Shown in pieces: positions 44,612 to 53,799 of a stretch of DNA of 64,000 nt. Numbering within the stretch: position 1 is the first letter of the stretch; the number at the start of each line of letters is the position of its first letter. A program made the position numbers and the translations under genes. Below the pieces are notes generated by a model. The model saw only the letters and a program-made list of their open reading frames with translations, did no database searches and was not told the DNA's origin. The stretch comes from Membranihabitans maritimus. Lineage in GTDB: Bacteria; Bacteroidota; Bacteroidia; Chitinophagales; Saprospiraceae. The stretch spans positions 1 to 64,000 of the forward strand of contig NZ_JAJSLW010000004.1 of assembly GCF_021729145.1 (NCBI RefSeq). Reading direction: 5' to 3'.

Positions 44612-46870
44612 TTATTTAATTGTTACAATTTGATTTTTATTCAGAATTACTCTTTTATCAAAATTTCCACAAACGACTTTGTAGGTATTATTTGACGTTT
44701 TATTTCCCTTTGCATATGAAAAATCTAACAATTCCGTTGTCCAGACACCTTTGGAATTGATCCTACCTTCATCTACCACTGTACCCTCTGAATTCTCAAC
44801 GACTACCCTTTTATTAACTAATCCCTCGGCCCGTACTTCTAATGTCCAGTACACTTCATAACTGTGGTCCTGGTTTGTACGGTCAATCCCAAACTCCATC
44901 CCCTCAAAACGGTTAGAATAAAACTTAACATCACGAGCATAGCTTGTTTTGCCGTACTTCCACCCCATTCTGAAAGGTTGCAGATCTTCAGATGCAGTGG
45001 GAGACCGCATTATGGTATTGTTATATACCTCCGTATTCACAGTACCCCCATAGCGGGATGCAATCCAGGCTGCGGGAACATTGGTAAGGATCCGGTTATT
45101 GTAAAATTTTCCACCATAGCCTTCCAGACCTCCACAAATGTAAAAGGCCGAAGCTTCGGCTTTGGCATTCGGTTCTTTATGATCTACAAAGATCTCATTC
45201 CCAAAAATATAATTTTGCCCTCCACTTGCACTGTAGAAAAATGCCCAGACCATGGGTGTGTATTTTTCATATTCAGGAAATGCACGACCTGTAACGTATA
45301 TTTTATTGTTATAAACTTTGTTATTTGCGGCACCTCCTTTGGAATCAGGTTCTGCATTGTAATCGGCAATCCTTATTGCTGCCACACTGTACTCTTCAGC
45401 ACCATACTCACAAGTAGGAGGTGAAGATTCCACTTTTATGAAATTGTTGAATATTTCGATGCCTTTGTGCCGGTAGATCTCAATGCCCGATCCTGTTTTG
45501 GGCTCTATCCGGTTTTCAAAAATTTCAGAGCTATCTCCGATAGCCATAATACTATAGTGATTGGTAACCATTTGCTCATTTGCAAAATAATTGTTGTGAA
45601 TACTGGAATTGTTCCCCTTGAATACCAAACATCCCTGTCCCCCATTAAATTCCGAAAACGAGACTTCAGAAGGTGCCTCTCCCCGGATGTCCACTGCATA
45701 AAACTGTGAACCATGGCGGTTGATGACAAAAGGATTATCCACTTCAAAAGTACACCCGGTAATCAAGGCCTGCGGCACATCAACCGCTATTGAATTGATC
45801 CCCTGGTTAATGACTTTTACATTATCCAATATAATTTTGGTTTCATTAGCTGTAGATTGCACACCCCATGACTGTACCCCCTTTGTTCCCGATCTGATGA
45901 CCCCATTTTTAATGGTCACAGTACCTCTTCCCTCAGCAATGGGGATACCATCCAACGGGCGCCCACTGGAAATATCAGCAGTATAGTCGAAAAAAGCACT
46001 GTGCCTGATATCGTATAAATGATCAAAATGCCCATACGGATCCGTATTCTCCACAATTCCAATTCCGACATCCATTGCGGGACGGATATCCACTTCATCG
46101 ATCAAGCAATCAGTTTCGGCCTTCACTCTAACCCGGTACTTACCAGCCGGAAGTCCCTGTAAATGTGCAATAATAAATCCACCCCCCAGTCGGGGAGATC
46201 GATTTTCCACAGGACAACTTACCTTTTTACCATCCTGATACTCCGTAGTAACTTCCACCTGTTCTCCGTGCTCATCTTCCACATATAGACTAATCTTCAT
46301 CTCATTCGACAAATCGGAATTCAAATCCCGGGAATGGCGGCCTGTAATTCCACACATAGCATAATACGAACGGTTCGCTTCCGGAAGATTTACATAACCT
46401 GACACTACCTCATCACCTTTTTCCAGGCTCAGCAGCTTATCCCCAATAAAAATATGTACGTCCCTGGTGTTTTTCACCTTGGCCCCGGGAGCCTCACTCA
46501 GATCCCAGTGTATCTCTCCATCTTCAAATCCGGAATTGGGAATATGATCATAGTATCCGGTTGCAAAAGTCAAAGCGTACCCATTGAGATCTAGTGTAAC
46601 ATCTTTTCCTAAAAAAATTCCACTTTTCTGACTTACAATATTATCCGTAAGAACATAGGTCGCTCCTTGTTCTCCATAAAATCCCGGCTTATCAATTGCA
46701 ATTTCACCGGGTTGGACGTGTCGATGAGGAACAGTTTTGTACTGTGCACTTGCAGTATACAAGCCTCCAAATATTAATAAACCCAATACCACCCAGCTCC
46801 TATTTCGTAGGCCTAACAAATCCACCAATTCTAACATTTTATCGGCTTTAAAAGCATTATATTTTATCAT
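44612..46870 (-). CDS. Secreted right-handed beta-helix protein (polysaccharide lyase/hydrolase-like), no T9SS tail
   Basis: 752 residues. The start MIKYNAFKADKM precedes Met12 (46837), which may be the true start of the signal peptide (WVVLGLLIFGGLYTASAQ). An N-terminal beta-helix cap (LGKDVTLDLNGYAL), an inserted beta-sandwich (about 110-260) and then repeats of parallel-helix strands (TIKNGVIRSG; SSIHNNYFANEQMVTNHYSI; GIEIYRHKGIEIFNNFIKVE; KVYNNKIYV) follow. It is a paralogue of the 818-residue protein at 60.3-62.8 kb but lacks that protein's sorting domain and so is probably periplasmic. The family is unassigned; a lyase or glycosidase function is inferred from the fold and the operon. 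Confidence 0.82.
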   Translation of the reverse strand: MIKYNAFKADKMLELVDLLGLRNRSWVVLGLLIFGGLYTASAQYKTVPHRHVQPGEIAIDKPGFYGEQGATYVLTDNIVSQKSGIFLGKDVTLDLNGYALTFATGYYDHIPNSGFEDGEIHWDLSEAPGAKVKNTRDVHIFIGDKLLSLEKGDEVVSGYVNLPEANRSYYAMCGITGRHSRDLNSDLSNEMKISLYVEDEHGEQVEVTTEYQDGKKVSCPVENRSPRLGGGFIIAHLQGLPAGKYRVRVKAETDCLIDEVDIRPAMDVGIGIVENTDPYGHFDHLYDIRHSAFFDYTADISSGRPLDGIPIAEGRGTVTIKNGVIRSGTKGVQSWGVQSTANETKIILDNVKVINQGINSIAVDVPQALITGCTFEVDNPFVINRHGSQFYAVDIRGEAPSEVSFSEFNGGQGCLVFKGNNSSIHNNYFANEQMVTNHYSIMAIGDSSEIFENRIEPKTGSGIEIYRHKGIEIFNNFIKVESSPPTCEYGAEEYSVAAIRIADYNAEPDSKGGAANNKVYNNKIYVTGRAFPEYEKYTPMVWAFFYSASGGQNYIFGNEIFVDHKEPNAKAEASAFYICGGLEGYGGKFYNNRILTNVPAAWIASRYGGTVNTEVYNNTIMRSPTASEDLQPFRMGWKYGKTSYARDVKFYSNRFEGMEFGIDRTNQDHSYEVYWTLEVRAEGLVNKRVVVENSEGTVVDEGRINSKGVWTTELLDFSYAKGNKTSNNTYKVVCGNFDKRVILNKNQIVTIK

Positions 46871-46884
46871 AATAACTTGTATTA

Positions 46885-47676
46885 TTACTTTTTATTAAAT
46901 AAGAATATTCCCGGTAGCATAAAAAGGAAAGGAAGAACCCAGATAGCCACATATGAAAAATGTTCAAACCAATGATCTATAACATAGGTGTGATTACCTT
47001 CCTTGCCATATAAATCAACCACAATATCAGTGGTATATGGATCGTCATATTCGGGCTTATAAAGTTCATGCATGCTCGCATAAGAAGCCCTTGTAATCTC
47101 GGGGTCCGATTCGATAGCCTCAATATCGTAGGGCACAAAAATACCGTAGTCAGGATCCAAAATAATGGATTCATTTTCTGAAACCTGTGCTGTAACAACA
47201 ACATGCCCGGCAATGTCCCAAAGCTCAGCTTCAATTCCATGTTCATTCAACACACCCTTGACTACGGTAGAATGCGTAGAACACACCCCCAGACCTCGTT
47301 CAAGATTCTTCCTATAATTGGTGAATTCATATTTCAGATATCGATCTGGCTTAATATATGAAGCTGCAAATAGCATATAATTCTCCCATATCGGAACTCT
47401 TAAATGATATTTATCAATAGCTGGATCCCTCCAATAATGAATCATCCCTTTGCTAACTATTTTATTCAATCGAATGGCAAATTCTCGATTGGATTCATCC
47501 GGTTTTTTTAATAACATTTCATTTATTTCAGGATACTCTATAGTTATGTCGTTGAGTCTACCTGTGCGATTCTCTTCATACAATTCAGGATTTCTCATAG
47601 TTTTAAATAATCCCGCTATATTGATTAATAATAGAACAGCACCAATTCCAAATAGTATTTTCAAAAATGTCTTCAT
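46885..47676 (-). CDS. Membrane-anchored transglutaminase-like protein
   Basis: A 263-residue protein with one N-terminal membrane segment (LKILFGIGAVLLLINIAGLF) and one C-terminal segment (YVAIWVLPFLFMLPGIFLF), leaving a domain on one side of the membrane. The core carries a papain-like transglutaminase triad: Cys132 in GLGVCSTHSTVVKGV, His158 in DIAGHVVVTAQV and Asp174 in ILDPDYGIFV. Such domains cleave or form amide bonds. It sits 14 bp from the beta-helix gene inside the PUL operon, where a peptidase-like protein is unexpected. It may cut an amide-linked amino acid or peptide from the substrate; this is inference. Confidence 0.8.
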   Translation of the reverse strand: MKTFLKILFGIGAVLLLINIAGLFKTMRNPELYEENRTGRLNDITIEYPEINEMLLKKPDESNREFAIRLNKIVSKGMIHYWRDPAIDKYHLRVPIWENYMLFAASYIKPDRYLKYEFTNYRKNLERGLGVCSTHSTVVKGVLNEHGIEAELWDIAGHVVVTAQVSENESIILDPDYGIFVPYDIEAIESDPEITRASYASMHELYKPEYDDPYTTDIVVDLYGKEGNHTYVIDHWFEHFSYVAIWVLPFLFMLPGIFLFNKK

Positions 47677-47689
47677 TTTTTTTATTATA

Positions 47690-49588
47690 TTATTTCAATG
47701 GAGTAGTCAAGTATTTTTCGATATCCGTCCAATGCTTCATCATTATTTTCCTCTTCAATTTTAATTGATCTATTAAATCCGGTCCCAGTAAAAATGTATC
47801 CTCATAAACAGATTTCACTGCATGGCAAATAAGATCCATCCCCTCATTTTCCAAAAGCTCAATAAGATTCTGAGTATTATCAAACTCCTGTCGCATTATC
47901 TCATTAAATTTTAATAAATCTTCATCACCGGACCATGTAGATTCTTTACCCGGACCATGAGGTCCTTTCTCTATTTCTATTCTATTTTGGTCCCTTATTT
48001 TCTGGGCTTCTGCAAAGTGGACTGCCGTTCTGGCCAAACTACTTTGGATACGAATGGATCTACTCCAGTCTTTCACAAAGTCTAAAGATTTACTTTTCTC
48101 AAAAAGAGCAATTAAGTCATTCGCTACACTATCTAGTTTCAAGGCGTATATCAATCCTTGATTATAGGGCAAACTCCATCTTCCTCCATGGATATCTGCA
48201 TAGTCCAATCGAGCTTCGTCCTGTGACGTATTGAATACTTCAGGCAAAAAATATCTTTCTTCTTCCGAATTTAATAGAAGGGGGTTAAACACCAAAGGAC
48301 GCAAAATATGACGAGTAGAAATGGTCCAATAAATATTACTCAGTCCTTTTACCGAATCACTCCTGTATTCTTCGGCTTTGTTAATTTCTTTACAAATTTG
48401 ATAAAATTCCTCACCAAGTTTTTTGACACCGCGGTCTTTCAAAAACTCCTTAAATAATTCTTCTGTTTTCAGCGCTTCTTTCCGGCGCAAGGCAGTTGTT
48501 ACCATATCAAGTAAAAACTGTCGTCCCTCTTTATTTTCATATCCCCGGTCGTAGGACGCTCGAAAGCTGATAAATATAGTTTGGGGGTTATCCTGAATCG
48601 TCGATACTACATCTTCTATTGTACTTATAGGATCTATAAATCCTCGTATCGGATACTTGCTTACGATCCCGCTTTTGAGTCCACTGACTTTATCAGAATT
48701 ATGGCTCTGAAAAAAACAATTTGAAGGAAGGTTTTCATAAATTTCAGCTTTCTCTTCATCGGAAAACATCGACCCGGTCAAATATATTTCAATATCCTTA
48801 CCTACATCATTAGCTCCTTCTTTAAAGGTATTCATTAGCTTTTGCACCCTACTTCCCATTTTAACATCTTTACAATGCAGAGGTCCATTTGGCCCCGTAT
48901 ATTGCCAATCTGACCAGCAGATTCCCGACCCTGCATCATTAGTCTTAAAAAAGAATGCCTCGATTTCCGGAACCTCCTTTAAAAGAATACTAACCATTCT
49001 ACGGTACATATCGCGTGTGGCTTTAACAGAAATACAAGGTGCGAATGCAGGCTCATTACTTCTCCTGGGGTGATCCACTCTGGGGCCCAACATTTGTGGG
49101 TATTGATCGAAAAATTCATAAGGCAAAAAATTAGGCTCATAAGACCAGAATGCCGCCTTTAAGCCATATTCCCTAAGTATTTCTGCTTTGGCTTTTATAA
49201 GAATCTTATTTTTCTCGACAAAAGACTGAGGAATAAAAGGTTTTATTTTTTCATCTGGGAAAAACTTGAATGGTGTTGGGTTATAACTAGCATATTCATA
49301 CCAATGGTTTCTTCCATCCGGTATTTCGTGGAAAGATTTATCTGCTAGAGTACTTATATTTACTAACACTCTACCAAATGATTTTAAGACAGAAACTTGT
49401 TCTGCCAATTCTCTAAACTCATTTATATCATTTATTGGTGCATGGATAATATAGGTCTTTTCGTCTTCTATTTCTGTTATGATTTCAGACAAATTTTTAT
49501 CTAGGCTAACACATCTGCCATCCAATCCATTTACCCTACAAATGAACAACAATAAAAATAACACACTAACAGTATTGCAATATTTCAT
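47690..49588 (-). CDS. Large secreted protein of unknown family, probable TIM-barrel glycoside-hydrolase-like
   Basis: About 632 residues from the ATG at 49588 (signal MKYCNTVSVLFLLLFICRVNG); an ATG seven codons earlier is less likely. The N-terminal region has strand-helix alternation with YEYASYNPTPFKFFPDEKI, GLKAAFWSYEPNFLPYEFFD, IEAFFFKTNDAGSGICWSDW and IEIYLTGSMFSDEE, like the substrate-facing loops of GH20/GH67-type barrels. Candidate catalytic acids are Asp in FKTNDAG and Asp in ICWSDW. The C-terminal 250 residues are helical. I do not recognise the family. It lies between GNAT and transglutaminase-like genes of the operon. Confidence 0.6.
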   Translation of the reverse strand: MKYCNTVSVLFLLLFICRVNGLDGRCVSLDKNLSEIITEIEDEKTYIIHAPINDINEFRELAEQVSVLKSFGRVLVNISTLADKSFHEIPDGRNHWYEYASYNPTPFKFFPDEKIKPFIPQSFVEKNKILIKAKAEILREYGLKAAFWSYEPNFLPYEFFDQYPQMLGPRVDHPRRSNEPAFAPCISVKATRDMYRRMVSILLKEVPEIEAFFFKTNDAGSGICWSDWQYTGPNGPLHCKDVKMGSRVQKLMNTFKEGANDVGKDIEIYLTGSMFSDEEKAEIYENLPSNCFFQSHNSDKVSGLKSGIVSKYPIRGFIDPISTIEDVVSTIQDNPQTIFISFRASYDRGYENKEGRQFLLDMVTTALRRKEALKTEELFKEFLKDRGVKKLGEEFYQICKEINKAEEYRSDSVKGLSNIYWTISTRHILRPLVFNPLLLNSEEERYFLPEVFNTSQDEARLDYADIHGGRWSLPYNQGLIYALKLDSVANDLIALFEKSKSLDFVKDWSRSIRIQSSLARTAVHFAEAQKIRDQNRIEIEKGPHGPGKESTWSGDEDLLKFNEIMRQEFDNTQNLIELLENEGMDLICHAVKSVYEDTFLLGPDLIDQLKLKRKIMMKHWTDIEKYLTTPLK

Positions 49589-49680
49589 TTTGTTTTGGTT
49601 TTGACACACAACCTCTGTTCAAAAATTCACTCTTTGATTTTTGACACTAGTTAAACATCTTCTCTTATTTTATTTCTTGT

Positions 49681-50559
49681 TTATCCCTTTTCCGGTCCGA
49701 AACTCGCCCAAATATTTTCTGGACTATCTCTTAATTTCTCACCGACATACATCCTAATAAAACTTCTTTTTTTCTCAAATCCATTATTAAGTGCCCAATT
49801 CACAGCCTGAGGATGCTTTTCAGGGATATCAACAATTATTTTTCTATCTCCTACGGCATTCATTGCCGTATCCAAAAGAATTTCACCTTTACTGCTCAAT
49901 GCTACACAGGGTCCTATTTGTACGCCATTTCGGCCATCTCGTATAACCACATATCCTTCCATTTTACCATTTGATGAAAAATTACCACAATATTTTGCTG
50001 ACCTATCCTCGCAAAGTATTTGAAATAAATTTTCACGATTAGTCGCTGTAATTTTTTCATCAATAACAGTACATTCTCTTATTTCTTTCAAATCTGACAA
50101 TTCATACAATCTTTTACTTAAAGCTTTTTTTGGCACTATTGGCTCACGTACAAACCTCGTCAAATTATACTCCTCTCTAAAACCAAATTTCTTATATAAA
50201 TTCACGCCCATCTCGGTCGCATCCAGCCTCACCGTTTTGACACCTATCGATTTCAACTTCCCCATTATCCTCTCAAACATTTTACGTCCTATTCCCTGTC
50301 GGCGATAATCTTTGTGAACAAGAACCATTGATATCCATACCACATTCTCAAATCGCGTAAATACAGCAGAAGCTACTTTACGCCCCTTTATCTCTCCCAG
50401 GAAACATCCTTCCGGGTCCAACCTTAACATTCTCCTCCAATCATTTTCATTTTGATTCCATCCTGCTTGCTTTACCAATTCTCCGCAAAATCCCAAATCG
50501 GATTCATCTATATTTCTTAATTGTATTCCATTATTATATGTTTGATCAGTGTTTATCAA
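49681..50559 (-). CDS. GNAT-family N-acetyltransferase (two-domain)
   Basis: A 292-residue acetyltransferase. Motif A of the GNAT fold is VLVHKDYRRQGIGRKMFERI (RxxGxG for acetyl-CoA), followed by VKTVRLDATEMGVNLYKKFG and FREEYNLTRFVREP (motif B). The second half (YVVIRDGRNGVQIGPCVALS; ILLDTAMNAVGD) is of the YitH-like C-terminal type. The enzyme is cytoplasmic and modifies an amine with acetyl-CoA. In a PUL with lysine catabolic genes it could acetylate an amino sugar or an amino-acid product; no substrate is shown. It is 9 bp after the large esterase gene. Confidence 0.85.
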   Translation of the reverse strand: MINTDQTYNNGIQLRNIDESDLGFCGELVKQAGWNQNENDWRRMLRLDPEGCFLGEIKGRKVASAVFTRFENVVWISMVLVHKDYRRQGIGRKMFERIMGKLKSIGVKTVRLDATEMGVNLYKKFGFREEYNLTRFVREPIVPKKALSKRLYELSDLKEIRECTVIDEKITATNRENLFQILCEDRSAKYCGNFSSNGKMEGYVVIRDGRNGVQIGPCVALSSKGEILLDTAMNAVGDRKIIVDIPEKHPQAVNWALNNGFEKKRSFIRMYVGEKLRDSPENIWASFGPEKG

Positions 50560-50568
50560 GTATTATAC

Positions 50569-52824
50569 CTATTTCAAATTATTCCCATAAAACAAATACG
50601 TTTCTTGAGGCGTAACAACTCCTGAATTTCCCAATTCATCTTCAAGGTACAATGAAAGGTTATACTCTCCGAAATAAGGCACACTAATCTTCTGAGTAAT
50701 GACTCCATCATTAGGAACAATATCATCACCCACGCCATCATCATTCAATTCATATTCTGTAATTGAACCAGTATCTTCTTCCCCTTTTACTAAAAGTTTG
50801 GCTACCTCTATACTTGCACCATCAGATATAGATATCTGCAAAACATTATCACCATTCAATGTAATATCATTTACCACAGGAGCTGTAAAATCTTCACCCT
50901 CTACAGGCACGCGTATCCTGCTTTTTTTTATGAAATGGTCCGGATAATTGGGCATCCAATATTCGATAGCCAAATCAATGAATTCTCCGTCAAGGATATT
51001 TGAAGATACCGTTGGGATAGTGTACTTAAATGATCCACCAACATGATCAAACGGGACCCAATTATCAGATTTTCTTGAATATTTCGATTCCAGATTCAAA
51101 AATTCTGAATTAGACTTTATTTGCGTCAATCTATGCAATCCATTATCTTCAACTAAAATAGCAAACGACTCTCCTGGATTAAGCACGCCGTCGCCATTTC
51201 CAGTTCCCAAAACAGCGGTAATCGTGTCACTACCTCTAGACAAGTATGTATATTCACCACCGTCTGCAATTATATAATTTTTTTCAAGGGTTTTGCGTTC
51301 CGGGATACGCAACTCAAAAGTATCCTCCCAGCGTTTTCCCTTTTCGTTGGAAAAAACAGCTATATATTTTTCAACTTCCAACGTATGATTTGTTTCCAGT
51401 CGCTGTATTTCCACTTCAATTTCTACTAACTTTCCTCCTCTTAGTTTGGAAACGCTGACTTCTCCAAGCTTCACTTTATCTCTAAAAGAAAAAATTTCCA
51501 TTTTAGCATCTTTAAAATCCTCTGTGCCCTTGTTCAATATCTTAACAAAGAACCTTTCTCTCCTTTCTTCCTGCTGTGAATTTGATTTCCTTTCCACAGA
51601 ATGAATTATTGGTAAGGCTCTTGCACTATCAGGATGAAAAATGGCTACTTCATTCAAACTGCCGTTCAAATTTATTTCCAATCTTCCATCGTCATCAGAC
51701 TTTATAGTAAGTTCCTTATAATTTAGGTCTTTTAAATCGTAGATTGCAACTACATAATCAGTGTTTCTTTCGTATCTTGGGGAAGTACCAACCCTTACCA
51801 TAAACCTCTCCATAGGTTTTCCATTCGGTAAAAACGGTCTAATACTACTTCGAAATCCATTGTGACATACATTCTCAAGGATTGTAAATCCCGGAATGTT
51901 CCTATCTGAGGTCACACGGTAATCCCAAACCTCAAAATGAGGATATACATCAATGTGATTCCAGCTACGAACTAAAGGCAAAGGACTTTCAAATGAACGA
52001 TTGAAAAAATCAAACATATCATCAAATCCGGACAAAGCATGTCCTCCCGGGTAATCACTCACCTCATAATACTCTAATCTATTTTCAAATATTTCGTTCA
52101 AATCGCGATGGTAAGCACGGATAAAGTCCTCTATTCCATAATTTAATCGCAATCGAACTCCTTTGTAATTTTGATGTACATCTCCATGATAATACTCAAC
52201 TGGAAAATTTTTGGGACCTATTACAAATTCCGGAGACCCGCAAAAGCTACCCGCCGCTGATACTAGGTGTGGATATTTCCCTGCTAACCAAAAAGACATA
52301 AAACCACCCATTGAATATCCCGTAATCCCTCTGTACTTCCGCTCTGGTTTAGTTCTATAGTTTTTATCCACAAAACCTACCAACTCTGGAAAGTATAATG
52401 CAAATTGTCTATGGGTTTCTACCGGACCCACATTATAAGGTCTCAAGTAATACGGATCTTCTGGATCAGCATTGTAACCATCGGGTTTAACTACAATCAA
52501 CTGATACCTATCCACCACTTCTGAAATCAACTCTTCTTCAGAAGGATTTTTCGTATTATTTTCATCTCTTATCAAACTACCAAAATACCGCTGCGACCAT
52601 CCGTGATAAAAATATACCACGGGGTAGTTATTTGGCCTTTCATAATACTCAGAAGGTAAAAAGATCCGGTAATGTCTGTATTCACCAAATACATCACTAA
52701 AATGCATTGAATCGACTATGTAAACGGGTTTTGCATTAGCTGTACATGCCGCTATTCCCAAAACCGATACAATTAATATATTCCGTAAGTAATTAATCAA
52801 TGTAAAGTAATTATTGTAACCCAA
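50569..52824 (-). CDS. Large secreted esterase with Ig-like and C-terminal domains
   Basis: 751 residues, signal region NILIVSVLGIAAC (lipobox-like; Cys27) with a possible signal-peptidase-I site after ANA. The esterase D/CE1-like domain (about 35-300) has RIFLPSEYYERPNNYPVVYF, the elbow GYSMGG (Ser171), WLAGKYPHLVSAAGSF and the His in YPGGHALSGFDDMF. A beta-rich middle (about 300-560) follows, and a C-terminal Ig-like domain (about 640-750; DVEGEDF-like start, GVGDDIVPNDGVITQKI, GEYNLSLYLEDELGNSG). It is paralogous to the 607-residue esterase but has an extra domain. It is 11 bp from the DUF6807 gene. It probably removes acyl groups from the polysaccharide at the cell surface. Confidence 0.87.
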   Translation of the reverse strand: MGYNNYFTLINYLRNILIVSVLGIAACTANAKPVYIVDSMHFSDVFGEYRHYRIFLPSEYYERPNNYPVVYFYHGWSQRYFGSLIRDENNTKNPSEEELISEVVDRYQLIVVKPDGYNADPEDPYYLRPYNVGPVETHRQFALYFPELVGFVDKNYRTKPERKYRGITGYSMGGFMSFWLAGKYPHLVSAAGSFCGSPEFVIGPKNFPVEYYHGDVHQNYKGVRLRLNYGIEDFIRAYHRDLNEIFENRLEYYEVSDYPGGHALSGFDDMFDFFNRSFESPLPLVRSWNHIDVYPHFEVWDYRVTSDRNIPGFTILENVCHNGFRSSIRPFLPNGKPMERFMVRVGTSPRYERNTDYVVAIYDLKDLNYKELTIKSDDDGRLEINLNGSLNEVAIFHPDSARALPIIHSVERKSNSQQEERRERFFVKILNKGTEDFKDAKMEIFSFRDKVKLGEVSVSKLRGGKLVEIEVEIQRLETNHTLEVEKYIAVFSNEKGKRWEDTFELRIPERKTLEKNYIIADGGEYTYLSRGSDTITAVLGTGNGDGVLNPGESFAILVEDNGLHRLTQIKSNSEFLNLESKYSRKSDNWVPFDHVGGSFKYTIPTVSSNILDGEFIDLAIEYWMPNYPDHFIKKSRIRVPVEGEDFTAPVVNDITLNGDNVLQISISDGASIEVAKLLVKGEEDTGSITEYELNDDGVGDDIVPNDGVITQKISVPYFGEYNLSLYLEDELGNSGVVTPQETYLFYGNNLK

Positions 52825-52835
52825 ATTAAATCTTA

Positions 52836-53747
52836 CTATTTTTTGTAGCCATCGTACAAATATGGTATTCTTGAAGAATCAAATGTATTATCATATACAA
52901 TTACCCTGTATTTTAGTGTTATTCCTTCTGACGGTAATACGACAGGCTCTCTACCCGGAAAAACCGGATTTTGCATACTTTTGCTATTACGTAGAATCCA
53001 TTTATCGTGTTCACCAGGATTTTCCGGATGAACCATGACTACCACTCCAGCGTTTTCATTTTTCATTATAAAATCCATCCACGGTTTCGTCTGAACTGCC
53101 GTATTCTCTGGATTGACCTCGCCTTCCGAATTAAAAATCAAATTCTCAGGACTTTTCAAACGAACATTGAAACCTCCATATCCCTTTTCATTATCTGATC
53201 CACCTATAGCAATATCTGACACTAAAGGAATCAATATAAATTCAAAATCAATGGCTCTATATCCTTCAACTGATTTGTGTATACTCAATTCCATTTCTTC
53301 CCTTACTACGGCTTCTTTTGAAGAACTACTATCCAATTTTGACATCCAATCTACTGCAGAATGCAATACTATTTGATCTTCCATCTCATCAATTGAAGTA
53401 CTTTCTACTTCCCACTCTGTATTCTCACATAACCAGGTATCCCCTATCTGTTCACCTTTGTATAATAACTGGTGCCAAGCCGTAAAAACTCCGTGATGAT
53501 GGGGATGATCTTCTGGAACATCTTCTGTGAGCACGCTGCCATCAAGTCCGTATAGTGGATGAATATAATGCGGTCGGTCATAGGGCTTGTGTTCATCATT
53601 GGCTTTGACAATATAGGTCAATATCGGTCGATTACCTTCATAAAATTCAAACCCTTCAAGACTACTAATCACTTTGAGATCTTGTCCGCTCGCAGCAGAT
53701 AAAATAAATAATTTTACGCTTAAAAATAGTATGGCAAACCTTAACAT
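52836..53747 (-). CDS. DUF6807/PmoA-family secreted protein
   Basis: A 303-residue protein with signal MLRFAILFLSVKLFILSAAS. It carries the family pattern RPHYIHPLYGLDGSVLTEDV, then EDHPHHHGVFTAWHQL: a His cluster (His81, 83, 84, 85 and 92) that could bind a metal. The later PWMDFIMKNENAGVVVMVHP and FDSSRIPYLYDGYKK also match the family. The name PmoA in databases comes from a weak link to methane monooxygenase and is misleading; these proteins are common in Bacteroidota and Planctomycetes sugar loci. Enzymatic activity is unknown. It follows SusD by 52 bp in the operon and may act on a sugar. Confidence 0.85.
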   Translation of the reverse strand: MLRFAILFLSVKLFILSAASGQDLKVISSLEGFEFYEGNRPILTYIVKANDEHKPYDRPHYIHPLYGLDGSVLTEDVPEDHPHHHGVFTAWHQLLYKGEQIGDTWLCENTEWEVESTSIDEMEDQIVLHSAVDWMSKLDSSSSKEAVVREEMELSIHKSVEGYRAIDFEFILIPLVSDIAIGGSDNEKGYGGFNVRLKSPENLIFNSEGEVNPENTAVQTKPWMDFIMKNENAGVVVMVHPENPGEHDKWILRNSKSMQNPVFPGREPVVLPSEGITLKYRVIVYDNTFDSSRIPYLYDGYKK

Positions 53748-53799
53748 TGTTTATTATTTATTTTGATTCATGTTAAAGATAAGCATTTGAATTTTGTTA

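Noticed and set aside
44864-45424. 186-codon plus-strand open frame
   Set aside because: It is antisense to the beta-helix gene; composition and lack of motifs indicate a shadow frame.
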